A stretch of DNA of 64,000 nucleotides from Pelargonium tetragonum. Taxonomy: Eukaryota > Streptophyta > Magnoliopsida > Geraniales > Geraniaceae. A model generated the notes under the pieces. It made no database searches. It saw nothing but the letters and a program-made list of their open reading frames with translations, and was not told the origin of the DNA. This document shows positions 34,901 through 47,105 of the stretch, one piece after another. The stretch covers positions 1-64,000 of the forward strand of contig JAYMTL010000107.1 in assembly GCA_036897445.1 (NCBI GenBank). The letters run 5' to 3'. Numbering within the stretch: the stretch's first letter is position 1; each line of letters starts with the position of its first letter. The translations under genes and the position numbers were made by a program.

Positions 34901-37900
34901 TATAAACTGCCGTCACTACTACTGAAGGGGGCAGGTTTCACTATTCTTGAAAATGAAATTGGTGCTGCGTACTCCTTTTATTCAAAGCAAATTATAACAC
35001 ATAATAAAGCTTATATAAACAAAATAGTTAAAGTCTCTTTACCGAATAAGGATTCACGTACTTTGGCTTTTTTATTTACCAGAGTTTAGGGGTGTAGTTT
35101 TTTAAAGTTAAGGGGATACTTGTCGTCTCCGAATTATATACTATACGCAGAAAAGGATGAAAGTCTAATTATATAAGCAGTCGTATTGAGAATTTTGGAA
35201 AGACTTGCTACACGCAGGTAGTTTAAATTATTCTAAAAAAGAGATCTAACTATAAACCTCAAGTAAAAGTAAGAAAGCCACCGTTACATTTCTTATGCTA
35301 TCTAGGCGGGTCTTGTGCATAATATAATTAAGGTCCCGTGTATGAGCTCTTTGTTTCTATCTTTGAAAATACCACATTGTAAGAATCTTTCCTTTCTCTT
35401 GTCAAACCCTAGGCTTAGTATCCTTCTGACCCCTTCCTATTTGAACTAAAAACCTTTGCAAGAGTTTAAAAACAAAATAAAGAAATTGCTTTTTTCTTTT
35501 CCTTTCCTATAACCCCGGAATATGATGTGACTTTTTACAATTTTATGATTACTCTATGCCTTGATTTCCCTAGAATTCTCTAATGGATAGTTTAGGGAGT
35601 CGCTTTATAGTCTAGTTAGGGTCGCGTTCCTCTGCCTCTGGTTGTAAAGGCAAGAAGAAATTAAAAGAATCAAACTAACGGAAAGAGAAGTTTCACGTTC
35701 TTCAAGTCCCAACCAAGATCTAAGGGTTTTTGTCGTGTTAGAGATTTAGACAAATAGAAAGATTAAAAACCCAGGTAAATTCTATAAAGGAGCAGAAACT
35801 CGACTCTTAAAGTAAACTCCTCTATATAAAAAGACCGGATATACATGGGAAACCAGTAACTCCAGAAAAAAAGTCTTGTCCTTACCTTAAGGATACTAAG
35901 AGATTTTTTGTCCTTAACCACGGAGCTTTATACGCTAACTAATAAAATAAGAGGAATGAAATTCCAGTAAAGAGGGAGTCTCTAATCTAGATCTAACTAA
36001 AAGAGTTAGGCCCGGGTTCTTACTTACCAGCCTATAATCCATAAAGGAAACGGTAAGACTAGAAAGGTCAAGGAAAGATCCTAGTCTATATTTCTAAGTT
36101 TTAGGTTTAGAATTTAAGTAATGGAATTCCTTTTTCTTCAGTTCCGGCTAGTTTTCGAATAAAGTTGGAATTTTCTTTGTTTTGGTTAAAAAGGTATCTT
36201 CTATGCTTTATCATTGTACTCTCTTTCTTATTTAACGGACTTCCTTCGAAAAATCAGATTAGAAGCTTTCTTCACTACATACTACTTTTGACCGTAAACT
36301 AATTGCCTTTAAGTTTAAGTACGAAAAAAACACCAACAACAAAAACTTTATTAAAATCTCCTGGATCAGTATAAAAAAAGACTCTAACTTCCTTCATTTA
36401 GACTTTAAATCCGCAAGACTCAGAAACCTAGAAAGAAGATAACAGGGGAGCGGGCAAACGTAGTCCTCTTCAGGATCACTCTAACCTTACTCTGACTGCG
36501 CCCAGACCTAACCTCTTATTCAGGATACCCCGTTTCTTAATACTTAAAACCTTATGAAATTCCCTTGACATCAGGAAGACCTTACCTCCTTATGATTCTA
36601 GACGATAGCTGACGGGAATACCTTGAAAACTTCTATACGCGCCTCTCTGCTACAAGCTACTATGGAAACGGGCGCTTTTACGAAATACCTATTTCTCAAA
36701 AGACCTAACAGAGTTAAAAGTTAAAAACGAGTTGAAACTTTTAACCCTTAAAAAGAAAAAGCATAATACCAAGATTTGCTACTTGATTTAGTCTTTTTAT
36801 GCTATATTTTGCCTAAATTGAAACCCTGCCTTCGTAGGAAAAAGAGCATTATAAGGACTTAAACAAACCTTTCTTTTTAAATGAAAGGAAGCTTCACTTT
36901 AACTTAGGCGGTTAAGGATAAGTAAAGAGAACTTTATCTACTGTGGTCCAGAGCTTATTCTACAACTAGGTTAAAAGGAGTCGATTTTAACTTGAACGAG
37001 ACAAACCACGGATTCAGTTTGATTTTAAAGAGTTAACTAAGGGACCTCTTTCCCGTTTTCCTAAAAATTTTTTTGCATATAAGCAATCCATAGATTCTTG
37101 TAGTACGGAATAGAGGAGGAATTCCAAACCCCTTTTAATTAAAAGAAACCGAAGAATAGCCTTTACTATACTACGAAACTTCCTAACCAGGATGAAAAAT
37201 CAAATTATTTTCTTACTAAGTACTAAACCTATAGCGCACTGCTCTCGGGAATTGTAACCCAAAAAGTTCTTTATAAAAAAAGCCATAGCCTATTCGAGTT
37301 CCCTTTTTATAAATTTTATAAACTAGGATTTATCCGCGGTTTTCACTGCATCTGCATATCCCACCCTGATAGACTTCAGCAGGTATTTACTACACCCTTG
37401 CCAATCCTAACTAGAAAGAAATTTACATAACTCAAATTAGGATTCCTTTTAAGATTTCATTCTATGTAAATAGAGAGTGCTTTTTTATAAACTCAGGAGG
37501 GAATACCTCTCTAAATTGAAAGGGGTACACACAAGAAGTTTACCGCATTTTCCTAGTTTAAGATCCCAAAAAGTTCTTAACTCACTTTTTTCAATGATAA
37601 AATACAAATATAAAAAAGAAAAATTTTGTCGGATATCATTGAACCTAGGGGTTTCTTTTATAATTATAATACAGTCACTTGTTTACTGAGAGGTAATCTC
37701 AAGGGTCCATAGAGTTTACTAGGATTGTTACTTTCAATCAAGGAGGACTAGATTCTTTATCTAAGTGATAAAACGGCAGCCATAGTAAGGTCAAAACTTA
37801 TAAAAGAGCCAAGAGTGCTTTTTGCAAAAACTAAACTAAAAGGGGTAACTAAGGCGATACTTCGGAGTAATTATAGCCGATTAGCTAGAAATACTAAATG

Positions 37901-38084
37901 TTCTTACGAGGGACTCTGACTCAATAATCCTGTAAAAGACCTAATATATAAAGAGTGTTTTTATTAAGCAAAAGACATAATCATAATAAAGGATGCAATC
38001 AACATTTAAAGATACTCAAGGAGTCCCCTAGGTGAGCTCTTGTAGTTTTCAAATTGAGTAAAAAAGGAATTCTATAAAGTAACT
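31901..38084. other. gene-less stretch
   Basis: No gene is recognised. T-arm-like boxes occur at about 32572 (AAGGTTCAAATC) and 33133 (GCGCAGGTTCC), each about 30-40 bases after a weak D- or anticodon-like region. A CATAAGAGA match to the plant mitochondrial promoter nonamer lies at 33668-33676, but about one such match is expected by chance in the window. Overlapping frames at 34701-35089 (71 and 78 codons) lack features. Confidence 0.5.
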
Positions 38085-38110
38085 AGGAGCCCCATAAAGG
38101 GGGGACTCCT
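38085..38110. repeat. GC-rich hairpin
   Basis: AGGAG-CCCC, a five-base ATAAA loop, then GGGG and CTCCT, with two to three unpaired bases on the 3' side. As RNA it would be a stable stem of nine pairs. It is unusual in such AT-rich surroundings and has no adjacent gene. Confidence 0.7.
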
Positions 38111-38293
38111 TACTCAGCCCCAACAGTAAATCGAGTATTATAGACACCCATTTTGAAATTAATCGAACACTCCAATATAGTTTCACCTCAGCAACTTGCT
38201 CTTGAATTTTCTAATTAAGGGTTATTTATCCTATGTGAGAACCCCTTTTCTCGAATATAACTAAAAGGAAACTATTTAAGGGATCGGGAATGT

Positions 38294-38373
38294 AAGGTTA
38301 GTTTGTGGTAAAGTGCACCACTCTTAGTAGTTCTGTCGTGAGTTCGGGCCCCGTGCGTGCTGAGCCTAACCTT
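38294..38373 (+). pseudogene. tRNA-like element with intact acceptor-type stem
   Basis: AAGGTTAG at 38294-38301 pairs perfectly over 8 bp with CTAACCTT at 38366-38373, closing an 80-base element. Inside are GTGGTAAAGTGC (D-arm-like), CACTCTTAG (resembling a lysine CUU anticodon loop) and GTGAGTTCGGGCCCC (T-arm-like). The anticodon stem is poor, and about ten extra bases separate the T-arm from the acceptor strand. It may be a decayed tRNA, possibly Lys-like, or a chance stem around tRNA-like words. Confidence 0.35.
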
Positions 38374-40420
38374 GAAGTTTCCTTGCTTTAGTTGTAAGCT
38401 CCTTTTAAAGACATTTCTTGGATATAGGCTTTTGCTCTCACATTTATATCTCTATAAGTGTTTATCTTATATTATATAAGTAAGTAAAAAAAAGAACCTT
38501 TTCTTTTATGCAATTATTAGGATCTTCGCACTATTGAAAAATAAGAGCTTACTCCTACTTATTCAAACCCGAAAATTTTTTTAGTGGTTCTTAAACTGGG
38601 TTACGGAAAGAGTTCTAATAAAGAAACCTGTCCGTTTTTTATTACTTTCACTTCTTTGGATAAAACAGAGACTGAATTCTACTTAAATAAGAAGAAAGAT
38701 ACACAAGTAAGCTCTAATACCTTTAAGCAAAGTCCCTTGTTGTCGGTCTTTTCCACTTTACTTAGGAGACTGATGGATAAAGAAGTAGGTAAAATACCTT
38801 ACTTAAGAGAAGGAGCCTCGGATGGGTAAAGGTTGAAACTCTATGTTTCAAAAGCTTTTTCCATGATACCACCACTTTCAAACTTTTAATTAAAAAAGCA
38901 GCGAGATTCTAGAAATTGTGTTGACTTTCACTATGAATAGAAAGCTTAAATCCAGTTGAATACTCGGTAGTAGTACTGAGTCGGATATATATATTAACAC
39001 GTAAGGCGGAATTCATTGAGTACAACTAAAAAACAAAACTTTGTAATAATTCAATCTCGTACCTAGGGGGCTTCTGTCAAGTCAAAGAACGCTTCTTTTA
39101 ATGTAGTTTAAAAATGAATATACAAGGGACTCCTAACTAAAGTCTCGTACTAAACCAAATTTCAAGTACAAACCTGATTTTAACAAAAACTCAAGGATTT
39201 TAAAATATCTAAACTTAAATGTCCCTTTTGCAGTACTAACCGGTTTCCACTATCGTGTAAATTTAGTCCTATGAAATGTCAAGGTAATTCCTATTTTTGA
39301 TCAAAAAGAAGCATTGGTTTCTACGTAAGAAAACCCCGGAGTTTAGCTTCCGTTCTTTATCTAGAATCTATAGGAGGCATTTTTGCTCCTGCCTTCACGA
39401 TTTTACTTCAAGAAGTCTAACTAAGAATTCCGAAAACTTTGACATTTGTGTGTAAACCCATATAGAGGCAAAAACTTCATTAAAAAGAGAAATATTCAAG
39501 TTTTTCTACTATACCTTCTTTTCCGCTTAGAGAGTCATTTTTTATGTATTACAGCGGCACTTTAAATTACTAATTGAGGGTACTCGATTGCTCAAAGTTC
39601 TTAATTTATTCTAGTGTTAGATAACCCGAAGGAAAACTCTGTAGTTATGAGTCTAAAAATCTTTTTCTGCTTTTTAATTGCTAAAGCTGGGACTTGACTT
39701 GCGAGTACAAACCTTAAAATTAGATACTAATTCCTAAAAGAGGACTGTAATTTAGGGATATCTGATCGATCTCTGTGCACGAAAATTCTTTTTATTTAAC
39801 AGTATCTATTTGGTATACGCTCCGACTTTAACTTGGGGTATCTCTACCGCAACTACTAACTTTGTGAAAAGAAACTGCATTTGATACAAGGAAAAGACAG
39901 CTAAGCTTTGATGATTACCAGCTCCGTTTTCATACTTTGGCAATACTGCCAAACTTTTGAACTATTTATTTTGCTGCAAACCCTAACTTCATGTTTTATT
40001 CTTGGTTCTATATCTCTTATAAATAGGATTCGTCTCCACTAACCACACAAGAATTCCTGAGAAAGATTTATCACAGCTTCGCCACTCTTTAATCCCTAAG
40101 TATTTCCACTGTATTGGACTAGCCCACCCAAACAAGTTACTCGTAATACGAGTTTTCCGGGAATTCTAAAGCGCTTTCTTTTCGTACAATTTGACCTCGG
40201 GAATTTGACTCCTTTTTTAGTTTTTTATGGCACAAGATTTGCTAACTTTTAAGATGATCTTTCTCAAATCTGGTCTGGCATCTCTCTTCTTAAAGGAAAC
40301 GGGGTTTCACTTAGAGTTATTCTGTTCTTTTTTGTGATTTCTTAGTTGCTTTTGTTTCTTTTTGCTGCTTCTATTTTATCCTATATATATAGAAGGACTG
40401 TAAAACAAAAAAGGGTTTTA
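38374..40420. other. gene-less stretch
   Basis: Nothing recognised. An 81-codon frame at 38584-38829 starts at GTG and has no domain features. Confidence 0.5.
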
Positions 40421-40660
40421 GTTAGATTTTGGAGAGTGGGCTTTACTTTAGGAAAAGGAAACCCTTGGGTGATGCCCTAAGTTAGTTACTATATGCGTGA
40501 CAAGTGAAAGGGTGCCACTTCTCTTTTCTACGAGTTGCTATGCTTTTTCTTTGTTTTCTTATTCAAAGGTTACTAACACTAAATTTGTTAATTTTTTCTT
40601 ATTATCTGTTGCTCTTTGTCTTTTTCTTGATTCTGACTCTTATTAGTTAGAATTAGAAAT
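40421..40660 (+). repeat. R2 repeat, copy 2
   Basis: Ordered matches to 18618-18790: GGAGAGTGGGC, then AGGAAAAGGAAACCCTTGGG, then TGATGCCCTAAGT, then GACAAGTGAAAGGG, then CCACTTCTCTTTTC, then TTATTAGTTAGAATT. Divergence is substantial, with several indels, so the duplication is old. Confidence 0.6.
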
Positions 40661-41364
40661 GGGACTATGTCTTGACTCGTTTCTGTTTGTATGATGAGAG
40701 ATTCCTAAATGAATGTTAGGGATTCCTTAGATTAGAAAGGCTAGGAGAGGCCCGGTTTTCGAGTGTCCTATAATGAAGGGCTCGTGTGTAAAAAGAAATT
40801 AGATGCTTCGTTTTTTTAAAAACAAAGGACAGGTGAACCCGTTTTAGGAGCGTGCAATATATAGATGGAATCCCAAGCAATTTCCGGCTATTCGAAAAGC
40901 CGAGAGTCCTAATCACTTAAGTAGATTTTTCTTACTGGTTAAGAAATTGAATAAAGATCCTAATTATAATTAATCATTCTCTTTCTCCCCTTGCCCGAAA
41001 CCCTATATACTTACTGATAAAAACAATAAGTACCTTTCTTTTTTCCTGTAAATTTTCCAGGATACTCAAAATCGTCGATAAGACTTTGTAGAGATCTTCT
41101 CTTGCAAGTTCAGATCCTAGAAGTCCTTTTTTTAGAGCACCTACTCGATCTAAAGCCATGGTTTCGAATCCGCTTTAACTGGAAGCTAAAGTAAAAGGTG
41201 GATCAGATCCTACTTTTCCCAGGGCCTTTTTTATTGGGAATAGCCAACCCAATAGGAGATGCACTCGTATACACGATTCCAAGGAATTCTCTAACTATAT
41301 ACCTTTGTCTTGGGCTTAACCCGATTCAATTTGTTTCACCCTAAACTAGAAAGGATTCCCTATT
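40661..41364. other. gene-less stretch
   Basis: Minus-strand frames of 66 and 61 codons (40716-40916, 40974-41159) have no recognisable features. Nothing else is seen. Confidence 0.5.
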
Positions 41365-41425
41365 ATATATTGCTCAGTTATAGAACACGGGACTAGAATT
41401 TGTTAGTGGTTCGAGTCATGTCACT
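41365..41425 (+). pseudogene. tRNA-like remnant, pair member 1
   Basis: GCTCAGTTATAGAAC is close to a standard D-arm (GCTCAGTTGGTAGAGC). It is followed by ACGGGACTAGAATT, in the position of an anticodon arm, and by GTGGTTCGAGTC, a T-arm box. The anticodon stem and acceptor do not pair. A related element lies 0.9 kb downstream at 42250. Confidence 0.4.
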
Positions 41426-42249
41426 TTATACATTATCTATCTCAAATCGAATACGAAAAAATTGTCAAACCCCATATAGTAACAACGAGGTATACTAGAA
41501 CATAGAAGAGCCCTTAAAAAAAGTCTCTATTCTTACTCTGTTAGCGGATCCCAATTTAGCAAAAAAGCACCCACTTTGATTATGAGGTAATTCAAATTAG
41601 AAAAATCAAGTATATATAGTTTAAGATTGGATCTAATATAAAACCATCTCACTCCTAGCGTTATTTTATATATAAGGAATACACATAAACTTTGCAAAAA
41701 GAGTCCGGTGTCAACGCTTCCTTTTTTGTAATCTACAAAATTCAAACTCTGGGAGCAAAACAAGGAAAGAGTGAGCTTGCTTTACCAATTTTCTCTTTCC
41801 TGATGCTCTGGAATCGGGCAGTCCTTATACCAGACACTTTCGCTTTAAAAATTTGGTAAAAAGTCTTTACGTTTCTTTTTAGTTATTCTCTTGAGTTGCA
41901 AAGAATTCTAATCACACTTTTCATAATTTCTATATGGATAACCGCAGGGAAGACTCTACTAACTCACTTGAAAAGTCTAGACAGAAAGGCAATTCTAAAT
42001 AAGTATCAGGAAACTCCGCTATAATGAGAGAGTCTATACGGCGTAACAGGGGATCTTTAGTCTTCCTATTCTTGATTTCAACGACTTCCGAAACTTAGAG
42101 TAAGAAAAACACTTCTTTTGTGAAATATTAGAGACGGATTACCGTTCCTTGTGTTCTTGTGGTAAGATATCTAGTCAATTTTCTAACTTAAGATATAGCA
42201 TTTTATATAGCTCTATAATTAAAGGGCAAGTAGGATTAGAATGAAAATT
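41426..42249. other. gene-less stretch
   Basis: Nothing recognised. The minus-strand 76-codon frame at 41533-41763 has no features. Confidence 0.5.
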
Positions 42250-42306
42250 TAAGTGTTAGAACAGCGTGACATCAATGAATTTTTGGCTGGTTCAAGTCGT
42301 GTCAAA
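42250..42306 (+). pseudogene. tRNA-like remnant, pair member 2
   Basis: GTGTTAGAACAGCGTGAC, then about 20 bases, then GGCTGGTTCAAGTCGTGTCA. This parallels 41365-41425 (TTATAGAACACGGGAC, then GTGGTTCGAGTCATGTCA). Outside the T-loop box the stems do not pair. Shared flanking words on both sides suggest a common origin. Confidence 0.35.
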
Positions 42307-43767
42307 GCATAAAAGTAATAAGAGAATCCCAAAAACCTCGTAGGATTTGCGGAGTAGTATCCCCTGAGCCTCCTTTTGGAGGGAGTTAGTAACTACTTTT
42401 TACGTCGACTAAAACAAAAAAATAGATGATTAAACACTTGTTTTGTTCAAACGGGCCTTCCTTATTCTTCGCAACATTGACTAATTAATAAAGTATTTAA
42501 GGGGTAACTCCCTTCCTTTTTATTTCATTATACTTTGACTTTTAATCATGCAAGACTAATTTCATATAATATAATGAGTTATGAAACTCTAAAGAAGCCC
42601 CTTCATTACTCTAGGGTTTCCGGTAAGTTTCATTTAGAACTTTTGATTTATTCAATTGAGGACGAAAATCTATGATTGAAAAAAAAAAACCTTTAACACT
42701 ATAGAAGATAAGTGGATATCCCGAAAGCTTTTTTCTAAGTAAGCTACTTGTCGGTTTTTACTTACGCTTTGATATCATTAAACTCAAAAAGTCCCGAATC
42801 TCCTATACGAATTTACTAAATCTAACTTTTCTGAGTTCTCCTGCTACCATTCATCCTATAAAAAAGTGTTCAGTCACTCCGCAAGCAAATTAGATATCTT
42901 GTGTTCAAATTTCCGAAAATCTAATTAATATGAAACAAATTTAGCGTGACAAAACTTTTTAGAGCTTTCTAAAAAGATATTTTGTATCTGATTTTCCGGG
43001 AAATTAGGATAGACTTGAGTTATATGCCAATTGGGTAAGCTGGTTTGGCGGTCCCTAATTCCTTTTAATTTAGACTAAAGAGACTCCAAGCACTGTGAAA
43101 AAAGAGGATGCGAAATTCAAGTTTATAGGACTCTTAGTAGTTTAGTCGAATAGTTCTTCTCTTTTTAAAGACTCATGTTCGTAGTTTCAATTTGTATTGT
43201 CCATATAATAGGAGTCCGATTAAGGGGTTACGGTCTTGTAGGGTTGTTTTATCAATGAGATATAGCTTTCTTAGTAGTTAAAGGGAGGGCTACCGGTATC
43301 AATATTAGAGGTTCTTTTGGTTAGTATTAGTAAAATAGAGTCTCATTTTTAAGGCTTTTCTTTATATTTACTAACGGCTGACTCCGAACCCATCAGTATC
43401 CATACTTCAAATTCATATTAGAGGCGTCCTTACCACATTCTTTATAAGTAATTATCCCCAAATAGGGCGTTATTTTAGGAAAATGACACTTAATCTGCAT
43501 TCCAGAGATTTTTCTTCAACTAACAACTTAAGTTTCTTTTAATATGGTTATAAACTTCGGGGTTAAAATCTCAGTTTTTACTGGACCCCCTTTTTCTTAA
43601 AAAGTAGAGTTTTAAACTTTTAAAGTATTTAAGGGCCTCTATATATAACTTACAACTGCCGTACCTGAGACAGAAAGATAGACTTTTCCAGTTAATACGG
43701 TATGCCTTAAAATCGAACACTCTACTAAAAAAGTAGACTCTTCTTATCTAGAGTTTCCTTTAGGGTA
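42307..43767. other. gene-less stretch
   Basis: Nothing recognised. Confidence 0.5.
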
Positions 43768-44148
43768 GTGAAAATCTTCAATTCATTCAAGTCAGATCAA
43801 TCTAATCAAGACGCGGAATTCATTAAAAATCTTCAGAAAGGCCTTTTAAATGTTTTAACGTTGGGATGCTCAAATTTGACTTTTTTCCTAAAATTTTATT
43901 GCGTTTTAAGACAGACTTTTGTACCATCCTATTTCATTTCCTATCCATTTGAAATCCCTTTAAGGTTAAGGTACAAGTATAAGGTCTTCCTGTCCGAACA
44001 ACTAGAACTTACAGGAGTCCTAAAAAAGGATGTACTTTATCAGTATCTGGGGGAGGGAGCTCTCTTTCGATCTATCTTGCTAAAAGAAGCTTGTTTTAAA
44101 AGATTAAAAGATATTATAAATGAAAAGGGGTCCTTGTATCTTTTATAG
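43768..44148 (+). other. 126-codon open frame, probably spurious
   Basis: The longest open frame outside nad4. It begins at GTG and contains no ATG-encoded methionine at all. It resembles no family I recognise, has no clear membrane segment and is Lys/Leu/Phe-rich, as random AT-rich sequence would give. With the background composition (stop probability about 0.07 per codon) I estimate roughly one stop-free run this long by chance in six frames of 64 kb. I list it only so it can be checked. Confidence 0.15.
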
Positions 44149-46600
44149 GTTTCTACTTTAAATAAAGGGTACTTTTAGAACTTCCTTAGCCAGCCATAGG
44201 TAGTAAGAATCTAGCAGGATTAAGTAAGGTATAAGAACTCGGATGTCCTGAACTTAAAGTGGTTGCTCGATCGAATCTCGCCTCATCACTCTTATCTTGT
44301 ACAACTAACCTTTGTACTTTTCTAATAAAATTTTTTAGGGGTACCCCTAAAAAGCTAATTTATTTAAAAATCCTTTTAGGGAGAAGCACTCCTACTTACG
44401 TAACAAGCGCTTTTTAGGCCATTCTATTTATTATAGAAAAGAGACTCTGTTAATTAATGGTGTTATAAAGCGAAAAGGCGAAGTTTTGAAACGAGTAAAT
44501 AATTAAGAATTGCTGGTTAATAAAGGTATGGGCGCTTGTAAAAGATGTAGCTTTGCAGATTTATGGATTCTTTGAATTTGTTACATAAATAACAAGAGTA
44601 GTTTTTCGAACCCTTAGCTTACACCTTATTTAGTTGCAAAGTACTTGACTCGAGAATTTGAGCTAAGCCATCTGAAGAAATTTCCCCTTACACGAGTATC
44701 CCTAAATACCTGGATTTTCTACCTAATAGATTCTGTGAAAATCAGTACCTGTTTGAAGTTTTGCAGTCTTTAGTAGCATAAAGTCAAAAAATTCGTATTT
44801 GGTAAGAACCTCCGGCTTACTTTACATATAGGGATACTGCTCTTTAGTTAATCGTATCCGTTAAAAAGAAGTTAAGATAAATAAGAACCCCCTTATTAGA
44901 TTGTATGTATACCCCTTGGCCGGTCGGACTTTTGGAGGAACAAACAAAGCTTTTTAGTTTGGAAGTCAAAGTTGGAGGCCTACTTACTATACGGGTTACT
45001 CTTTTAAGAAAAATCCTGCGTAGTTGAGCCTTGTAGGGATATTTTATATCTTACTCATGCCAAAGATTTTTGAAAGAGAGGGCTTTCTAAAGTCTAACTC
45101 TTTTTCAAGGGTATTTATCTTTTCAGAGATTTGAAGCTCTTGCTAATAAAAAGATGAGATCTGAGTAGCTTTACTTAACAAGAATTCTTCGGAAGACACC
45201 CTTTACTAAAGCAAAATTTCGTAAAGTTTACTATTGCGAGTTTCCTTCAGGCAGGGGCGCCCCCTGATGGAGTTTTGTACCTTCTTCATACAAGAAAAAC
45301 TCTAGTTTTAGCTTTGCTAGTTTGTAATTCTCAGTATTCAGTATTATGAAATATATGCTAGTTAAGCGACCAGAAGTTTCTTTTCTACTTCTACTATACG
45401 AAGATGCGTTAAGAGACATTCGGTATAGAGTACAAATTAGAATAAGATCTTCCTTTTATGCTCGGGATTCCCTGGATATTTCCTACTCGCTGGGGCTCCT
45501 TATTTACTGACTGTACTAGAATAGAACTTGACAGGATAAATGAACTTTTCCTTTTTGGGTCTTATTATCTCTAACTTTTTATGTGGTTTGCCTTACTTGT
45601 TTTACATTATTGATTGAGCCTTTGGGGATACTTTATTTATGGAATAAAAGAAAGAGATTCTACTTCTTCAAAAGTAAATACTAAGCTACACTTCCAGGGA
45701 CCTTGGAAGATCCCTCTTTAGAGACTTTCTAGCTTCGTTTAACAGAAAATCCTTAGTTATAGAGTAAATACCTTTGGCGGGATACCCTATTCTTAATTAA
45801 AGAAGCTTCAGTATTTCACTGCTTCAGAGATTACAAAAAGGGATAATCTCAAAAGGCTCCTCTAAGGACACTCAACTCCGACTACATCTACTAAGTTTTA
45901 CAAACTCTTGTTTTCAGAGATCTTTCATTCTCCCTGACTCTAGTTTTTTGCAAGACTTTTTACGGCTCTTCCTTATTACTAAACCCCCGGTCTTAGCCCT
46001 AGGCTATATCAGCTACAGGTTCTCTTTTACATTACCTTTTCTTTTTATGAAGCTACACCCTTTCAATTAGGACTTAATAGATTTAGAAACATCGAGAATC
46101 GTTTTAGAAGCGGTATTGCTTAAAGAGTCATCCTTTTTTTTTACACAGAGATCTTAGGTTTTCCTTTGTTTGCTTTTTCTTTTAGTTTAGATAATTTATA
46201 GCGCAAAAAACTTTATAAGGAAAAGCTTAAGAATTAAGAAAATTTGTGGCATCCCAGTAAAGAACCTTTAAGAATTCCTCTTAGTTAGATCTTGTAAAAG
46301 ACTGAAAAGTCCCGTAAATAGGTGGAATTATAACCCAGAAGAGACCCGACTTAGCCCCGTGAAAAGCTTCTTAAGAAGGGGTTACTGAGAAAAAAAGGGC
46401 ACTTTACCTTAGCCTGAAAGCTTATCTGATCTAGTAAATAAACATAGGAACAGACTTTCAAAGCCTTACTTTCCCTATTCACTTTCATTTGTAATCCCCT
46501 TCCTCGGAGCTTGCTCTATCTATTTTTGCCCGAGGTCCTCTACACACATCCTTCTCGCTACTCCTACTCTTTCTTGTTCCTGAAAATCAAGGGTTTATAA
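44149..46600. other. gene-less stretch
   Basis: No gene is recognised. A tRNA-like fragment may lie near 44232-44290 (AAGAACTCGG, CCTGAACTTA, then TCGAATCTCGCC), but no arms pair well. The 62-codon minus frame at 45231-45419 has no features. Confidence 0.45.
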
Positions 46601-46699
46601 AAGACAGAATACCAAGGAACTAAAAACTCCTAAAAGAACTCGGGTACTTACTAAAGCCAAAGCTCATTATCATTCAAAGTTGACAGAACAGAGGAAAGC

Positions 46700-46800
46700 A
46701 AACCTGAAGCCTGAACTATCTAGAATGCCCTTTATCTCACGCTTAAGCCTTAGTAATTACCTATTAGACCCGTTTATTTAGAGCCGATTCTACGATATTC
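46700..46800 (+). repeat. R4 repeat copy
   Basis: AACTATCTAGAATGCCC and TTTATCTCACG, then CTTAGTAATTACCTATTAGACCC. The copy at 57300 reads CTATCTAGAATGCTATTTATC, then CCCTATTTGACCC. Upstream AG-rich words (ACAGAGGAAAGCAAACC) also recur before other R4 copies. Confidence 0.55.
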
Positions 46801-47014
46801 ATTTAGAATTGAAGGACTTTAGTGTTTTAGAGATTTATTGATAAAGAGATTCGCCTTTTAGAATCCCACTGCCTACTAGTTTCACTTAGCTTAGAACCAG
46901 AAACCCATAAACGGAGGAAACAGGCTTTCGTTAAGAGCAAACCCCTCAAATAGAAGACTTCCCTCAGCCAAAGCTCGTAAAAGGAAGACATATCGATTCA
47001 AATAAGACCCGCGT

Positions 47015-47105
47015 GACTCTCCACCATATCTAAAATGTCTTTTATCTTTAGTTAGGGTACTTTTTAAGGTGCTACCTATTTAACCAGGTTAGGGCCCCTT
47101 ATTTC
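47015..47105 (+). repeat. R4 repeat copy
   Basis: ACCATATCTAAAATGTCTTTTATC, then AAGGTGCTACCTATTTAACC. It is about 310 bp after the previous copy. The upstream words AGGAAACAGG and TTCAAATAAGACCC compare with TTCAAACAAGACC before the copy at 57300. Confidence 0.5.

Noticed and set aside
38584-38829. 81-codon frame
   Set aside because: GTG start, Lys/Ser/Thr-rich, no domain. Within chance length for this composition.
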